DNA of 64,000 nucleotides from Sordaria brevicollis (taxonomy: Eukaryota; Ascomycota; Sordariomycetes; Sordariales; Sordariaceae), in assembly GCA_033439795.1 (NCBI GenBank), contig JAUTDP010000008.1, forward strand, positions 930,001 to 994,000, read 5' to 3'. Both the position numbers and the translations under genes were made by a program. The number at the start of each line of letters is the position of its first letter. The first letter of the stretch is position 1. Below are positions 35,900 to 49,700 of this stretch, piece after piece. The notes beneath the pieces are model-generated. The model saw only the letters and a program-made list of their open reading frames with translations. It ran no database searches and was not told where the DNA came from.

Positions 35900-38800
35900 T
35901 TCGAAATTAATAAAAATTTTTACGAATTAATTTCGTATAAAAATAAAATAATAATAAGTAATAATAAAAAGTAACGAAATAAATACTAAGGAATATATTT
36001 ATCCTAATTTCGGAAATTGGTTTAAATTTAAATCTAGGCGTAATATTAATTTCGTCTTTAATTCGGGTTCTAATTCAAATTCTAATTCGACTTCGTCTTT
36101 ATTAAAGAAATACTAAGAGCTTTCGGGCTTAACCGATTTTAATTCGATAATAAATTCCTAATTTTATTTATATTCTTTTTTAATATTTTAGCGAATTTAA
36201 ATATACTTTATTTCTAATTTTTATACTTATTCCTATATAAAGAGTAGATATTTATTAATTTAAACTTCTTTAAGGACTTATAAACCGTTAATAGTACTAA
36301 GATTATCGAATTCTTCGTATTCCTTATCAGGATTAAGGAACATACCGTCTCGGCGAACAAACTTCTTAATATTTTTAGAAGAAGCTAACTTCTTAAAACG
36401 AAATCCGTTTAACTACGCGTAATAATAAGTATTCCTATTAATAATATTAACGACTTTATAAAGATTTTTCCACTTATAATTCAATTTTTTAATAATATTT
36501 ATATCGATTCCCCGAATACTATTATAAATAAGGATAAAATTTCCAATATTAATAATAGCGTTTTTCGGTCTTATTTTATAAAAATTAATAGAATTTCTTC
36601 GCGCAATAGCTTTTCTCCTAATATCGGTAACCTTTTCGGCCGCCTATTAAAAGCGGTATTTAATATTATAATATATTTAAACGATAACGGCGATTAACTT
36701 ATTTATTATATATTTCTCTAAATATTTTTCCTATTCGATTAACCTCTAAAATAAATAATTAAATTTAATAGGAATAATAAAATTATAATTATAAATTAAT
36801 TAAAAGGGAGTAAATCCGTAATTATTACGAATAATAATATAATTAGTAAAAAGGATATAAGGGAGTAAATTCTTCTATCCTTTACTAATTCCTTTTATTA
36901 ATTTGGCTAATATTATAATAATTACTAAATACCCTTATTCGTTAATTCCATTAATTCGGTAATTATAAAGCACTATTCGTATTAACGGGATTTAAAGGTT
37001 ATTAAATACTTCGGTAAATTCTCCTTAAAATTCGGAATTATTATTAATAAGAATATTAAAAGGATATCCCCAACGTAAAAATATTTCCCGGAGGAAAATA
37101 ATAATATATTTCGACGTTAATACTAGAAAAATTTTTATTTCTACGTAATTCGTTAAATTATTTTTAATTTTAATTAACGTTTATCGTCTTCCTTTTCCGC
37201 CTAGTAAATATTAGACATTTAAAATCTACCGGCTAAAAAGTTAAGGAATTGGAAATAATTATTTATATCTATCTTTATAACGCTTAGGAGCGTATATTTA
37301 ATAAATAATATAATTACGGATTATATTTTCGATTTAAATATATATCCTATATTAATAATAATATTTAATAATCTATTTATAAATTCCTTCCCTTCCTTAA
37401 TAACTAATTTCGTTATAATAACGTTATATAATTAACTCCTATTATATTTTATTATTAATTAAAAGATGAAGGTAAATACGCTTATAAATTATTTATAATT
37501 AAAGCCTTCGATAATAAACGAAATATTTAAGGGCGTTTCTTTTAAAAATTTACTATATAATAAATATTTTATTATATTATACGGGAATATAGAGCGAAAG
37601 TAAATAGCGAATTATATTTTCCGAATAATTAAAATATTCGTCGAATAAAATCCGCTCCCCTTTTATATATTTTTCGGTAGAAAAATAATAAATTTAGGCG
37701 TCGATAAAATTATTAATATCTTCTTTAAAGCGCTTCTCTTTTAAATTACTTTTTTTAAAGGGTTTCTAAGAAAAGCCGTCAATTATAGTATTTTTAATTC
37801 CGGAGATATATTTTACGTTAAAATCGAAGTATTTTATCCAAATAATCCACCGTATAAAAAGGGTATTAAAAATATCGCTTACCGCGCTATTAAACTAATG
37901 AATAAAGATTTGAATATTTATTTCAATAATAAAATACATTCCGAAAAGCTAATATTTTAATCGTTTAAAAATATAGAATAAATTACGAAACTTTTATTTA
38001 ATAATATTATAACGAATTTCGGCCGGTAATTAAATACCGTTTTTAAATTTATAAGGATATCGCTTCTTATTAAAATTAAATTATTTAATAACCGCTCCCT
38101 ATCCTTTAATATAAATATTAGTAACGAAATAAATAATTATTTTACTATTATTATAAACGAGGGTTATAAAAATTAAAATAATAATAATTTTATATTAAAA
38201 ATATTCTATAATAAATTATTAATTTTCTATTTATATTAATTCAATTCCCTTCTTTATAATAGCGTATAATAGAATAGCGATAATTCTAAAATCTTTAATT
38301 TAAATCCGGTAATAATTAACGATACTTAGAAAAGTTCGAAATTCTTTAAACTCTTTTCCTCAAAGTTTAACTTTTTTAATAATATAATAAATCTATTCGC
38401 GAATCTTTCTAATTTTAGCTTCATTTAAAGATTTACTTTTAGGATTATAAATATAACCGACTAAAATTACTTCTCGTTTACACTATTAGGATTTGGCTAT
38501 AGTAATTATTCCGCTAATAAATTCAACGTTTAATAATATTCTATTAATATTAATAAAATATTTATAAATAAAGCGTTAAATTCCTTTATTATTAATCAAT
38601 TCGTCGTTATACCGGCTTTTTAAGCCTTTAATATAAATATCGTTAAAATAAGGCTAATATACCTTAAGGATTAAATTATAAAAGATCCTAATTATTGCCC
38701 TTATAAATTAAATAATTAAATTAATTCCTCCTTAGGGTAACGTTATTATACGGAATAAATTAAGAAGTATTAAAAATATTGTTAAATCCCGGCTTTCTTT

Positions 38801-41000
38801 ATTAAATTAAACTTTATTATATCCTAAGAATAAATTTAATAAAGAAAGAATCTCGTACCCAATAAAATCTTCGCTAAAAGGTTCGCATCTTGGGGGTATA
38901 TTAATATTACGGATAATTATTTTATTAATTTTCTAAACGTTATTAATTAACCGGAATTTTCTATCCTTCTTTTAAACGAAAAATTAATTATTCCAATAAA
39001 AAGTATAATTTTCTTCTAAAATTCCGCGCTAAATACGCTCCTTAAGTAAATTATAAACTTTTCTATATAAAGCTTATAGAATAGGAATTACTTTCATTTA
39101 TTAAATTAAATAGGTAACCGTTTTAATCTTTTATTTTTCCACTATATTTTTATAAATAAAACTATATTCAAAAAATTCCTAAGCAAGGGCCTTTTCGCAA
39201 TTAAAGAGTATATAAATAAAAAGCTCAATTTTAATTTCGTTAAATAATTCATTCTTCTCTAAAATCTATTAAAATCTTTTAAGCGTTAATCGGGAACTTT
39301 TAATTAATTCCGTAAATTGTAAAATAATATATTTATCCTATTTAAATAGAAAATTGTCTAATTATTCTTAGATTTTATGCCGGACTTCTTCGAATTTCCG
39401 TTTCTTCCAATTAAAATTACTACCGGGTTTAAAACTATCCGAAGGCGTATTATCGATTAATTTCATCTTCTAAACGATTTTTTTATATAAAGTATTAATT
39501 TAAATAAACGGAAAAGAATTTCGTAGCAACGTAGAAGAAAATAAATTAGCAAAGGACGGAATATCCTTTATTTTTTTAAATTTCGGGACCTTCTTCCCTT
39601 AATCCTTAGCGTTCTTAATTATTAATCTTTGTAATTCCCGAAAAAAGTTTCTACGGATCTTTTTCCTTATTCGGTCTTATACTACTCTACCTTCTAATTA
39701 TTATTTTATTAATAATTAATTCTCTAAAGGATTATTTATATTCTTCCTCCAATATTTCAAATTAATTTCTCCAACCAATCGAAAGTAATTAGATAATACT
39801 TCCTTATTATACTTTTTATTATATAATAAAATAATAATAATATCCGTAATTTCTTTTCCTAAAGAAAAGTAATTTTTATTATCCTTATTAATTTTAATGC
39901 CTTTTATAAATCTCTTATTATTTTCCTTAAGATTTATTTTAATAAATTTATAAAGCGATTTATTCGTTAGAGTAAATTCCTAAATATTATTTATAATAAT
40001 AAGGTAAATAATTACGGCAAGGGAATTAAACCTACTATCCGAAGGCGTTTATTTACTCCTTAATAGCGAAGAAAATATTAATTTTTATTCTTCTTATAAT
40101 AAAGCAAGTACAAATAGTTCCGACGTTAATATAATCTATTATAACGCTAGCATTTCTAATAAACGGAAAACTAAATAAGATTTCGTAACGAAGGAATTAA
40201 TTCCGAATAATTATAAAATATACCTTCCGACCTTTATCGAATAGGAAAATATCCTCTACTATTTCACCTTTAAATTATACCCTTCCGTTATTAAAATTAA
40301 TATTAACAATCGTATAATTCATATTATTAAAATTAAATTTATTAACTAAATTAATAAATATAGTATTAACTTCCGCACCGCTATCTAAAAGAGCCGCAAC
40401 CTTTTCGCTACCTTTAAACTTAATACTAATTATTAACGTAAAAAAGTTCTATATACGCGTAACCTCCTTATTAAATAGTAATTTTTCGCTATAAAATATA
40501 ATTTAAAAATCCTTTTTACAAATTCGAATTAATTCGTTTTTAAATACCGTTTTAAAATTTACAATTTAATAATAGGACTAATATATTTACGCAACGAAAA
40601 TATCGCTAAACCTCTTCTTCTAATCCTTATATAATAACTCTTTAAATACTATAATAACGGTATTAATTTATAAATTATACAGACGGAATTAATTAACTTT
40701 TAAACTATTATTTTTAATAATACTACCGTCGTATATTAATTAAAGGGTTTCCTTAAAAGCCTTCTAATAGTATTTAAAATTAATTAATTCTTTAAATAAT
40801 TAACCGGATTCGGGAATAATTATAATTATATCTTCGAAAATAATTTACAACTTAATACCTATAATCTTATTAATAATTAAGCAATTCTCCTTAATTTAAA
40901 TAATCCTATAATTTATATAATCTTTAAAGCTATTAAAATCCTTAAGTTTAAAAACGGATTTATTAATTAAAAGTTTCTAAATTTTAATTAAAAATTCGTC
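35900..41000 (-). pseudogene. gypsy-4 pol remnant (protease, RT, RNase H, integrase)
   Basis: Minus-strand reading with stops read through gives an RT with Y-F-N-D at 38639-38650 (Asp to Asn at the first catalytic position), followed by I-K-G-L-K-S-R-Y-N-D and then G-I-x-R-F, a motif order known from fungal and basidiomycete gypsy polyproteins. RNase H and integrase follow towards 36400, and an E/L-rich acidic tail ends near 36000. Domain limits are approximate. Confidence 0.75.
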
Positions 41001-43798
41001 TATAGGTTTTAACGATTTAATAGCGGCGGTAAAAACTAATTTTAATTAAAGAGCCGGTTTAAATACAATTTTAATTACCGCTATTCGTACGTCTTTTTAA
41101 TCCGTTATATCTTCTATACGAGGGTTAAAATTTAGCCTTCTTACGGGTAATAATTATAACCTCTCCCTTCGATTTATATTAAAAGGGGGTTTACGAAGAA
41201 TTATTAATCTTCCCCGCGTTTAAATAAGCGTAATAATAATTTCCCTCTTTATAATCTACTTTAGGATTTAAAATATTAAAAAAGATTTTTAAATAAAAGG
41301 AAAAAGAAACGTTAAATATAAATTAATTAAATTATAATTAATTTAAAAAAATAATTCGTTAATTAAAATTATATTATTTTAAAGATTAATTCGGTAACGA
41401 TTTTAAACCTCTCGCTACTTCTATTAATATTCTAGCTCTAAGAAATTAAAATTAGGGGTAAACCTATTAGGATAAACTTCGGTTTCCTATTCCCGGAATT
41501 TATTATATTTAAAATATTTATTATAGTAAACTATACGGAATTTAAATATATCTTTAAAGCAATTTATACGAAAAGTAATAAAAATTATATCGTTCGGAAT
41601 ATATTATACTAACTTAATATTACTTCCTAAATAAAATTACTATTTACAGCCTTATTCCTTATTAGCCTTAACTTAATAAATCCATCCCTTATTTATATAA
41701 TAATCCTTATTTTTATATTAGTATTAAATATAGCTAAATTATTTATACTAATAGCAGGTTATATTTTCTATTAATTGAATTTATTTAATCGATTATACTA
41801 TTATAATATTGACCTAAGGAGTATAATTACTCCTAAGGAGATTTCGGAAACGATTTTCAAAATTCTTAACTTATTAATTCGCTACCTTAATATAAATAAT
41901 TTATATATTTTAAAAACTCTTAATTAAAACGTTTATAATAACAGGTTCTTTAATAATTTCTTATTTAACGGTCGTAATCTTCTTCTTATTAAAATCCTTT
42001 TTACTACTAAAAATTTTAATTTTAATAATAATAGTTTTCTCTATTACTTTATTATCTTTATTACTATCGCTATCGCTAAAAGAATTAAAAGAGCTATTAG
42101 AATTAAAATTGGAATCACTATCTTCCCTTCGATAATAAATAATAATCTAATTAAAAAGCTTCGTAAAAAAGTTAATCTACGTTATTTTAAAGAGTTTATC
42201 TTCATTTTTACTAAAATAAATAATAAAATTAATACGGTAATAATAAGGTAATTTCTTATAGAAATATTTAATTACTAACCTCTCGATAATTTCTTAATTA
42301 ATTTACTTTTACCGAATTAGTAATTAATAATATTTAAAAATAATATTATTAACGGCTTTTTTATTATTCTCAATACGTTTACGGTAAAAGTCCTAGAACT
42401 TATTTACATTAGAATCTATTTACTCCGGGTCGTAAATATAATAAATAGTACGGAATTTATTATAAAACCTTATTTACGTAACAGGCTCGTTCTCTTTCTT
42501 AATAAAATAGATAATACCTTTAATAATATTTTGGGATTAGGGTTTATATTATCGGTATTATATATTAATCTTTTCTTCATTATTATATTATTTAACGAAG
42601 TTCGTTTTATCTTCGAAGTTTAAAAAGAATTTAATAATATTCTTATTTCTAAATTTCTTTTTAAAATTAAAATCCTTCGAAGAATATATAAAGAATATCG
42701 TAATCGTTTAATTTAAAGCGGGGTTAAAGTTCTATTATTAATCTTAATTACTACTATCCTCATTTTCGGGATAAATTTAATAGTCAAAAATTTAATTAGA
42801 ATTTATTATATTTAGGGGGGGAGAGGGTAAAGAACGTATAGGAGGTATAGGAGGAAATAAATAAAAAAGCGAAGAAGTAAATACGGAAAAGGGATTAATA
42901 AATATAATAGGTAAATTAATTATTAATTAAGAATTATTATAAGCAAAAACTATTAATTTTAATACTAATATTAATAAATATCCTATTAATTTATCGTTAA
43001 TAAAGGATATAAAATAGTAAAAAGTATTCGGGGGGGAACTTTTTATTAAATAAACGCTAATATAAAATACCGCTATATCCTTATACGAAATTTAACCCTT
43101 TACCGATAGAGGATAAATTATACCTTAATTAATATCGGATAATATAATATATATCGGATTTAATTAAATAAACTACTATATACTAAAGTAAAAGGGTTAA
43201 AAATCGTTAAATAAGTATATTATATCCTAAAAATTCCGACGACGCGTATTAAAATAAAATTCTTAAAATTATTAAATAAATATCTTATATACTCGAAACC
43301 CCGGCGCCGGTTACTATTCGTTTATATATACCCTACTATCGGATTTACATAAAGTACTAATTTAATATTAAAATCGGGGCGAGGCTTCTAATTTAATAAT
43401 ATTTACTTCAATTATCGGCTTCGGAACTAGGAATCTATTATCAAATCCTCGGCTAATCGGTTATCGTTCGCTTAGTATCGAAAGTTATAAATCTTCTAAA
43501 TCTATAATTTATTCCTAATTTAATTTCTAAGAACGCTTCTATAACGTATAATAGTTAATATTAAGAAGGCTATAATTACGTTCACGTTCATCCTATATAC
43601 TACTTTATCTCTACAATAAATCCCGCAGTATATTTAGGATAATATATTTTTAATTCTATTTCGATATCTATTCTCTATTATTCTTTTCTTACAACCATCG
43701 GATTACTAAAATTCCTAGTCTTATCGTTTTAAAGTATTAAATCCGCTTTAACCAATTTAATTAGAAGTTTAAAATTCAATTTCGTCTTTATTATTATT
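41000..43798 (-). pseudogene. gypsy-4 gag region and leader (RIP-degraded)
   Basis: Assigned by position between the 5' LTR (43799-44422, minus orientation) and pol. Broken frames only; a C-rich tract on the minus strand (complement of 42817-42835) stands out. No zinc knuckle could be read reliably. Confidence 0.5.
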
Positions 43799-44422
43799 TA
43801 AAATAGGGAAGAAAAATAACCCTAAATAACCACTACTACTATAATAATTAGGAAAGGAGCCATATTAAAAATTTCTAATAAGATTAAAAGAATAAAGAGG
43901 GGAATAAATCTATAGGGGAGAAAGGAGTAATTTAATAGTAAGAATATTTTTTTCGATTTAATTATATCTTTTCTTTTACCTATTATAGAGGTAAGGTTAG
44001 GAAATTTCAAAGATTTAATTAAGGAATTAATTTTTACTAAATTGAAGAAGATTTTTTATTTTAAAGATTAAATGAAGTCTAATTATTATTTTAGCAAAAG
44101 TTGCCTAACCTTCTTTCTTTTCTTTCTAATTACCCTTCTCTCCTTTTATTCCTTTAGAGCTTTCCTTCTTTCTATATAAAAGTCCGAAATTTATTCTACA
44201 ATTTTCTTTCTTAATCTGCTCAATATACTACTATTATATTTCCTTCAAATTAGCTTATTATAATGCATCTTTGTCCTGTACCTCTTTTCTCAAATCATGA
44301 CTAGGGAAAATCCCTGGAAGAATTCCTCCAGAATAAAAAACTACGAAAAATTTTTGAAAAAATTCGGAAAAAATCTACTATCTAGCCGTGTACCCTTGTA
44401 CCTGTTTATCCGCCCCATCTCA
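43799..44422 (-). repeat. gypsy-4 5' LTR (minus orientation), 624 bp
   Basis: Read on the minus strand it starts TGAGATGGGGCGG and ends near CTATTTTA. The outward end (44280-44422) keeps TpG/CpA while the inward part is RIPped. Confidence 0.94.
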
Positions 44423-44426
44423 TTAT

Positions 44427-46700
44427 ACAAATATTTTAAAGATTAAAGGGAATATTAATATTATAAAAATAATTAAGAGATATTTCTTCGAATCGGGATA
44501 TAAATTAAACGAGGATAATAATTTTTCGATTTTGTTAAAGTTTAATTTACCGCCGAATTATAATTTTTAATTATATTTATTAATTACGTCCTTAAATCTT
44601 ATTTTAGCGTATATATTAGCGTTTTATTCGTTAGGAATTATCGCCCTAATAAAATATTTATTACCCTTTAAGGCCGTTAATTTTATTTTAATCCCCTTCC
44701 GATCCTATCTTATTAATTTAGAAGAGGATTAGTAGTATATTATTTAAATAAGAATTAACGAAATTATAATTAGGACGTCTCTCCTACTTTTTTTATATAA
44801 AAATATTTTTATTTATATTCTTTTATCGTTAGTAATATTAAGAATTTTTAAAATTTTAGTATTTAAACCTCTATTAATATATTATCGATTAATTATTAAA
44901 ATTCTTCTTTAGGAAATTAAAATATATTTAAAGTTTAATTCGGATATTTTTATACCTAATATAAAGAAAAGTAATTCTAATATTAATATAAAAAATATAT
45001 TTTTTAATAATTCTACTATTATAAGTAAATTTATTAATACTTTTAATAAAATAATTATTAAATATAATATTATAATTAACCCTTCGATAAATCCGTTAAT
45101 TAAAACCGAGTTAGGTAGAATTGCCGAAACCGGCCCTATTTTTTTAATTTATAATAAAACCGCCGTATTAATTACTTATAATAGTAATACGGCCCCCGCT
45201 CCCGGTATAATATTTAACGGGTATTATTCGTTGTATTTTATAATTATAATTACTTTTTTACGACCGCCGCCGGGATTTCCGCCTATTATACTTTTTATTA
45301 AATATTTTCCCGATTTCCCAATAGGATATCTTTAAATAGCCAACGGTAGAATAAAAATTAATTATCTTTATAATTTTAATATTATATTATATTTTAATTA
45401 CCCTAATTATTATAAGGCCGGATAAATTATATTACCCTTTAGTTATTATAATTATAAGGCCTTTATTACTTTATCCACTCTTATTATAATTCCAATTAAT
45501 CAAAATATTTATCCGCCCCCTCTTCTTCCGCTTCGGGTAACGCTAAACGCCCTAAATATTTTTAATAACCTTAATAATTTTACTAATTTAAAAAGCGGCG
45601 GTAGCCAATTACCCGGTCCGCTTTTCTACTTTTTAAAGCTCTTTAATAGAAAATTACTTAAAAATTTTCCTAACCCTTTTCGTTTTTTCGCGGCTTTATT
45701 TAATAATAGATCGCTTTATAACGATAATTAAAAGGCTTAAGAAATCGGTATATTCTAACTTAATACTATTTATAATAAGTATTATAATTATATATTTTTT
45801 TATATCGGGAAAATTTTATATTATTACGACTTTTTTAATTAGGAAAATAATATATATTTTAATTTTAAAAGATTCGATTATCGTATCCGATTTTTCTTTA
45901 TTTATTTTCTTAACCTCCTTAAGGGTAATATATTAATATAATAAAATACCGAATTATTTTACGAAAAAAGATTTTATTATATTAAATCTTTTATTTATTT
46001 TATAAATAAAATAAATACCTACTTTAGAATTTAGCCCTAAAAAATTACTAAATAATTTATATAGAATTTATTTACTATAATTCGTAACGTTAAGGAGGAG
46101 TTTATTAAAACTTTCGTAGGATAATTTTTCTATTATATTCGAAAATAGGGTAATATTATTAATTTTTAATAATTAATCCGGTTATATATTAATTTATATT
46201 TAGCGCTATAGGGATTCGTTAAAGAATTTACTATTTATAATTCCTATAAAGCGTATTTATATCGTTTAAATAAAAAGATTAAAATTTAATAAAAGCGTTT
46301 AAAAAGTAAAACCTTTAAATCGGTATATTATAAGGATTCCGAATAAAAGGATAAAGAGTAGGAAGAAGAATAAATATATTAAAGTAAATAATAATTAAAT
46401 AATAATTAATAAAATTATTATAAATAGTCCTCTTTTAAAAATAAGGGCCGGGGTTACTATAACCGAAATTTTAATAATCGCCGCTAATAATCCGAAAAGA
46501 AGGATAAAGGTAATTATAAATTTATTCCTAGCCGAAAATAAAATCATTATTATAAATATTATTAATAACGTAAATCCGACGAAGAAGGGAATACTTACTT
46601 TTCGGGTAAATACGTTTACTTCTATAAAAACGAATAGAATACTAAAAATAAATCTAAAAACTTCTATAAAATAAATCATTTTATAATTAACGAAGGTAAA
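44427..46700 (+). pseudogene. gypsy-3 gag region, continuation after gypsy-4
   Basis: Plus-strand frames with RIP stops. The short open frame at 44388-44570 spans the junction and its downstream part belongs here. Assigned to gag by position. Confidence 0.5.
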
Positions 46701-49700
46701 GAGGAGGAAAATAATTAAAAGGGGTATTATTATATAAATAGAATTAAAGAATTTAATTCGGAATTAGACGACGATTCCGTTAAATTTACGTAATTCGCTA
46801 ATTGGGTTAAATATTATACGGTATTTATTATACAAACCGAATCGACGGCTCCCTTTAACGATAATAATAGTAGTATTAAAAATTCCGAATAATTTAAAAT
46901 AAATAAGGATAAAAATCCCCTATTTCTTGAAGAAATTAAATCTATTAATTTAATTTTCTAAAAAAGATAAATAATAGAAATTAATACCGCTTTCGTAAAT
47001 AAATTTATATATATCCCCCGTAAAACGACGTATTTAACAATTCCGATTAATTACGATTTTAATAAGCCTAAAATTAATATTTATATAAATTTTAACGTTT
47101 TAAGAATTTTTGTTAATTATATTTTTATTAAAAAATTTATTAAAAACCCCTATTTCTTCGTAATTAACCCCTTCGTAATTAACGGTATATTAAAGAATAA
47201 ATTTATAACCGAATAAATAGAATTTAACTTCTATATATAAAATCGTATTTATAATATATAAATTAACGGATATTTCCTAATCTACGCTAATATAATAATT
47301 AAATTCGCCCCGAAATTACTTTTAAATATTAAATTCCTAATTAATTATAATATTATTTTAAATTTTACTTTTAATAAAATTCGTATAAAGTCCGCTTATA
47401 ATATAAAAATAAAAGGGTAAGTATTTTAGAAGATACGTACTTAACGTAACGCCCAAATTTATAATAAATATACTTTTAATTAAACCGAACCGTACTTTAT
47501 TATCCTATATAAAATTATATTAACGAGGAAAATTATCGTACTAACCTTTATACGTATAAATATTCCGGTCCGATATTATAATTTCTTTAAAAATTTCCGG
47601 AAATTCGATCTAAAAGCTTATTATTTCTAATTTAATTATAATAATATCCTCGACTATACTATTATTTAAAAAACCGCTAAATAAATTTCTATTTTAAACT
47701 ATACTATATACCCGCTAATAATTAAAATATATAAAATAATCGGTTATATTTACAATTTTATTAATAATAAATTCGGTATATTTATAAATAATAACGATTT
47801 CGATTATTTATTACCCGTTATTAAAACCGGTTTTACTTTTAAATAATACGCTATATTTTTAAACGAAGAAGATTATTAATACGCGTTATTAACCTAAAAC
47901 GCCGAAGAAAGTAATTCGAAGCCCTTTAGGAAGCCGAATTCTTTTAAATTATTAATTTAAGGATTAAATAAATTAAATAATATCCTTAAAACGAAATCGT
48001 TAATAAGAATTAGTATTTATTATAATAAATTAAATTTTATCAAGAAATTTACTAAACTAATTAACGATTTTAATATTTTTTATAATTATAATATAATACT
48101 AATAATAAAGGACGAAAAAATAAAAATTAACTTCGTTAATAAATAATAAAATTAACGGCATTAAATCCGAATATACCCTTAAGAATATAAAGATCGGATA
48201 TTCCTAAATAAAATTTATAATAAATTATACGTATAGGGTAGGATAAATTTTATAAAATAACCTACCCCTTTAATTTATTTAATATTTATTATTTAAAGAA
48301 AGGGGGTTAAGGGCGATAAAAATCGCGTAATATTAAACTTACGCCCTTTAAACGAAGTAATTATCCCCGATATATATTTATTACCGAATTAATAAAATAT
48401 TATAAATAATATAATTAAATATATTATCTTTTCTATTTTTAATATATCCAATTTCTTTTATTAATTACTAATATATTTTAAATATAAAGATTATATAATT
48501 ATTATTAACCTACAAGGCTTAGAATAATTTAATATAATATTTATAAATTTTAAAAACGCTTTAGCCTTTATATAACGTTTTATAGATTATCGTTTTTTCG
48601 AATATTATTACTTCGTATACGTTTATATTAATGATATTATTATATTTAATAAATCCGAAAAGGAATATTTAACCTATTTACAAATTGTATTTAATATTAT
48701 TAACGAATATTATATATATATCGGCGCTAATAAATCGTTTATTAAGTACCTTTCTATAAAATTTCTTAAATATATAATCAATAAAGAAGGAATTTCTAAA
48801 ATAAATAATTAAATTATAACTTTTAAATAAATTAAATTCTTTAATATTTTAAATACCTTAGAGACTTATATCGGTATAACGGGATAATTATATTCCGGGG
48901 TAATATAATTCTAAATTAAATATACTCTATTAAAAAGGCGAAAAATTGAATTTTTCTACTAAGGACGCGAATTCGGCGAATTATTAATTAAAATTTCTAA
49001 AAATATATATAAAACGTATACTATTCGTACTAAATTTATACCTATAATAAAGGAAATCCGCGCTTTTAAAATTATATAAGAGGATTTATATATTTAAATT
49101 AAATTATAATATTATAACCGTAAATAATTATTATTTTTTAAAATAAATATTTATAAATTTAATTTTAAGGTAATAACCTTTTAATTTATAAACGAATAAT
49201 ATAATTAACCGCCCTATAGTTAGGAAATCGCTATTTTTAACCGTAATATCCCGATTAAATATATTTAATTAATCGCTTTCGTTTTTAGGGAGATTATATT
49301 AATCGAAAAATTATATAGGTTTATAAAAACCGAAATCGCCGCTATTATTTAAACGCTAAAAAAATAGCGCAAAATAGCTTAATCGAACGAATAACCCTTA
49401 TAAATTTTTATTAATTATTCTCCAATAAAGGGTATCCTAAAATATATTTCACTTATTATTATAAATTTAATTAAAGCGAACCTTAAATTCGCGAACGCTA
49501 TAAATTAAGCTTCGCAATTCCGTTTCTACGTATACTATATCTTTAAAAAATTTAACATCGTCCCCGATATTTTATTATAATTTTTTATATTAATAGACTA
49601 ATATACGGATTAGGACGATATCGATTAATTTAAAAACGTTTAAATAAATTAAATAAAAAGCGAATAATTTAACCTTCGGTTAATTACTCCTATTTTAATA

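Larger units (their letters stand above)
31026..44422 (-). mobile_element. gypsy-4: Ty3/gypsy LTR retrotransposon in reverse orientation inside gypsy-3
   Basis: LTRs of 624 bp (31026-31649 and 43799-44422) are flanked by a TTAT duplication (31022-31025 and 44423-44426), four bases rather than the five of its neighbours. Coding is on the minus strand: gag (about 43300-41000), protease and RT (about 40000-38000; YFND box at 38639-38650), RNase H and integrase (to about 36400), and an acidic pol end (about 36000). The minus-strand polypurine tract (AAAGGGAAGTT) abuts the LTR at 31650. A plus-strand frame lies in the remaining 3' region. Confidence 0.88.

Noticed and set aside
46395..46679. A 94-codon hydrophobic minus-strand frame
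   Set aside because: Falls inside RIPped gypsy-3 coding on the plus strand; the hydrophobic I/L/F content comes from AT-rich sequence.
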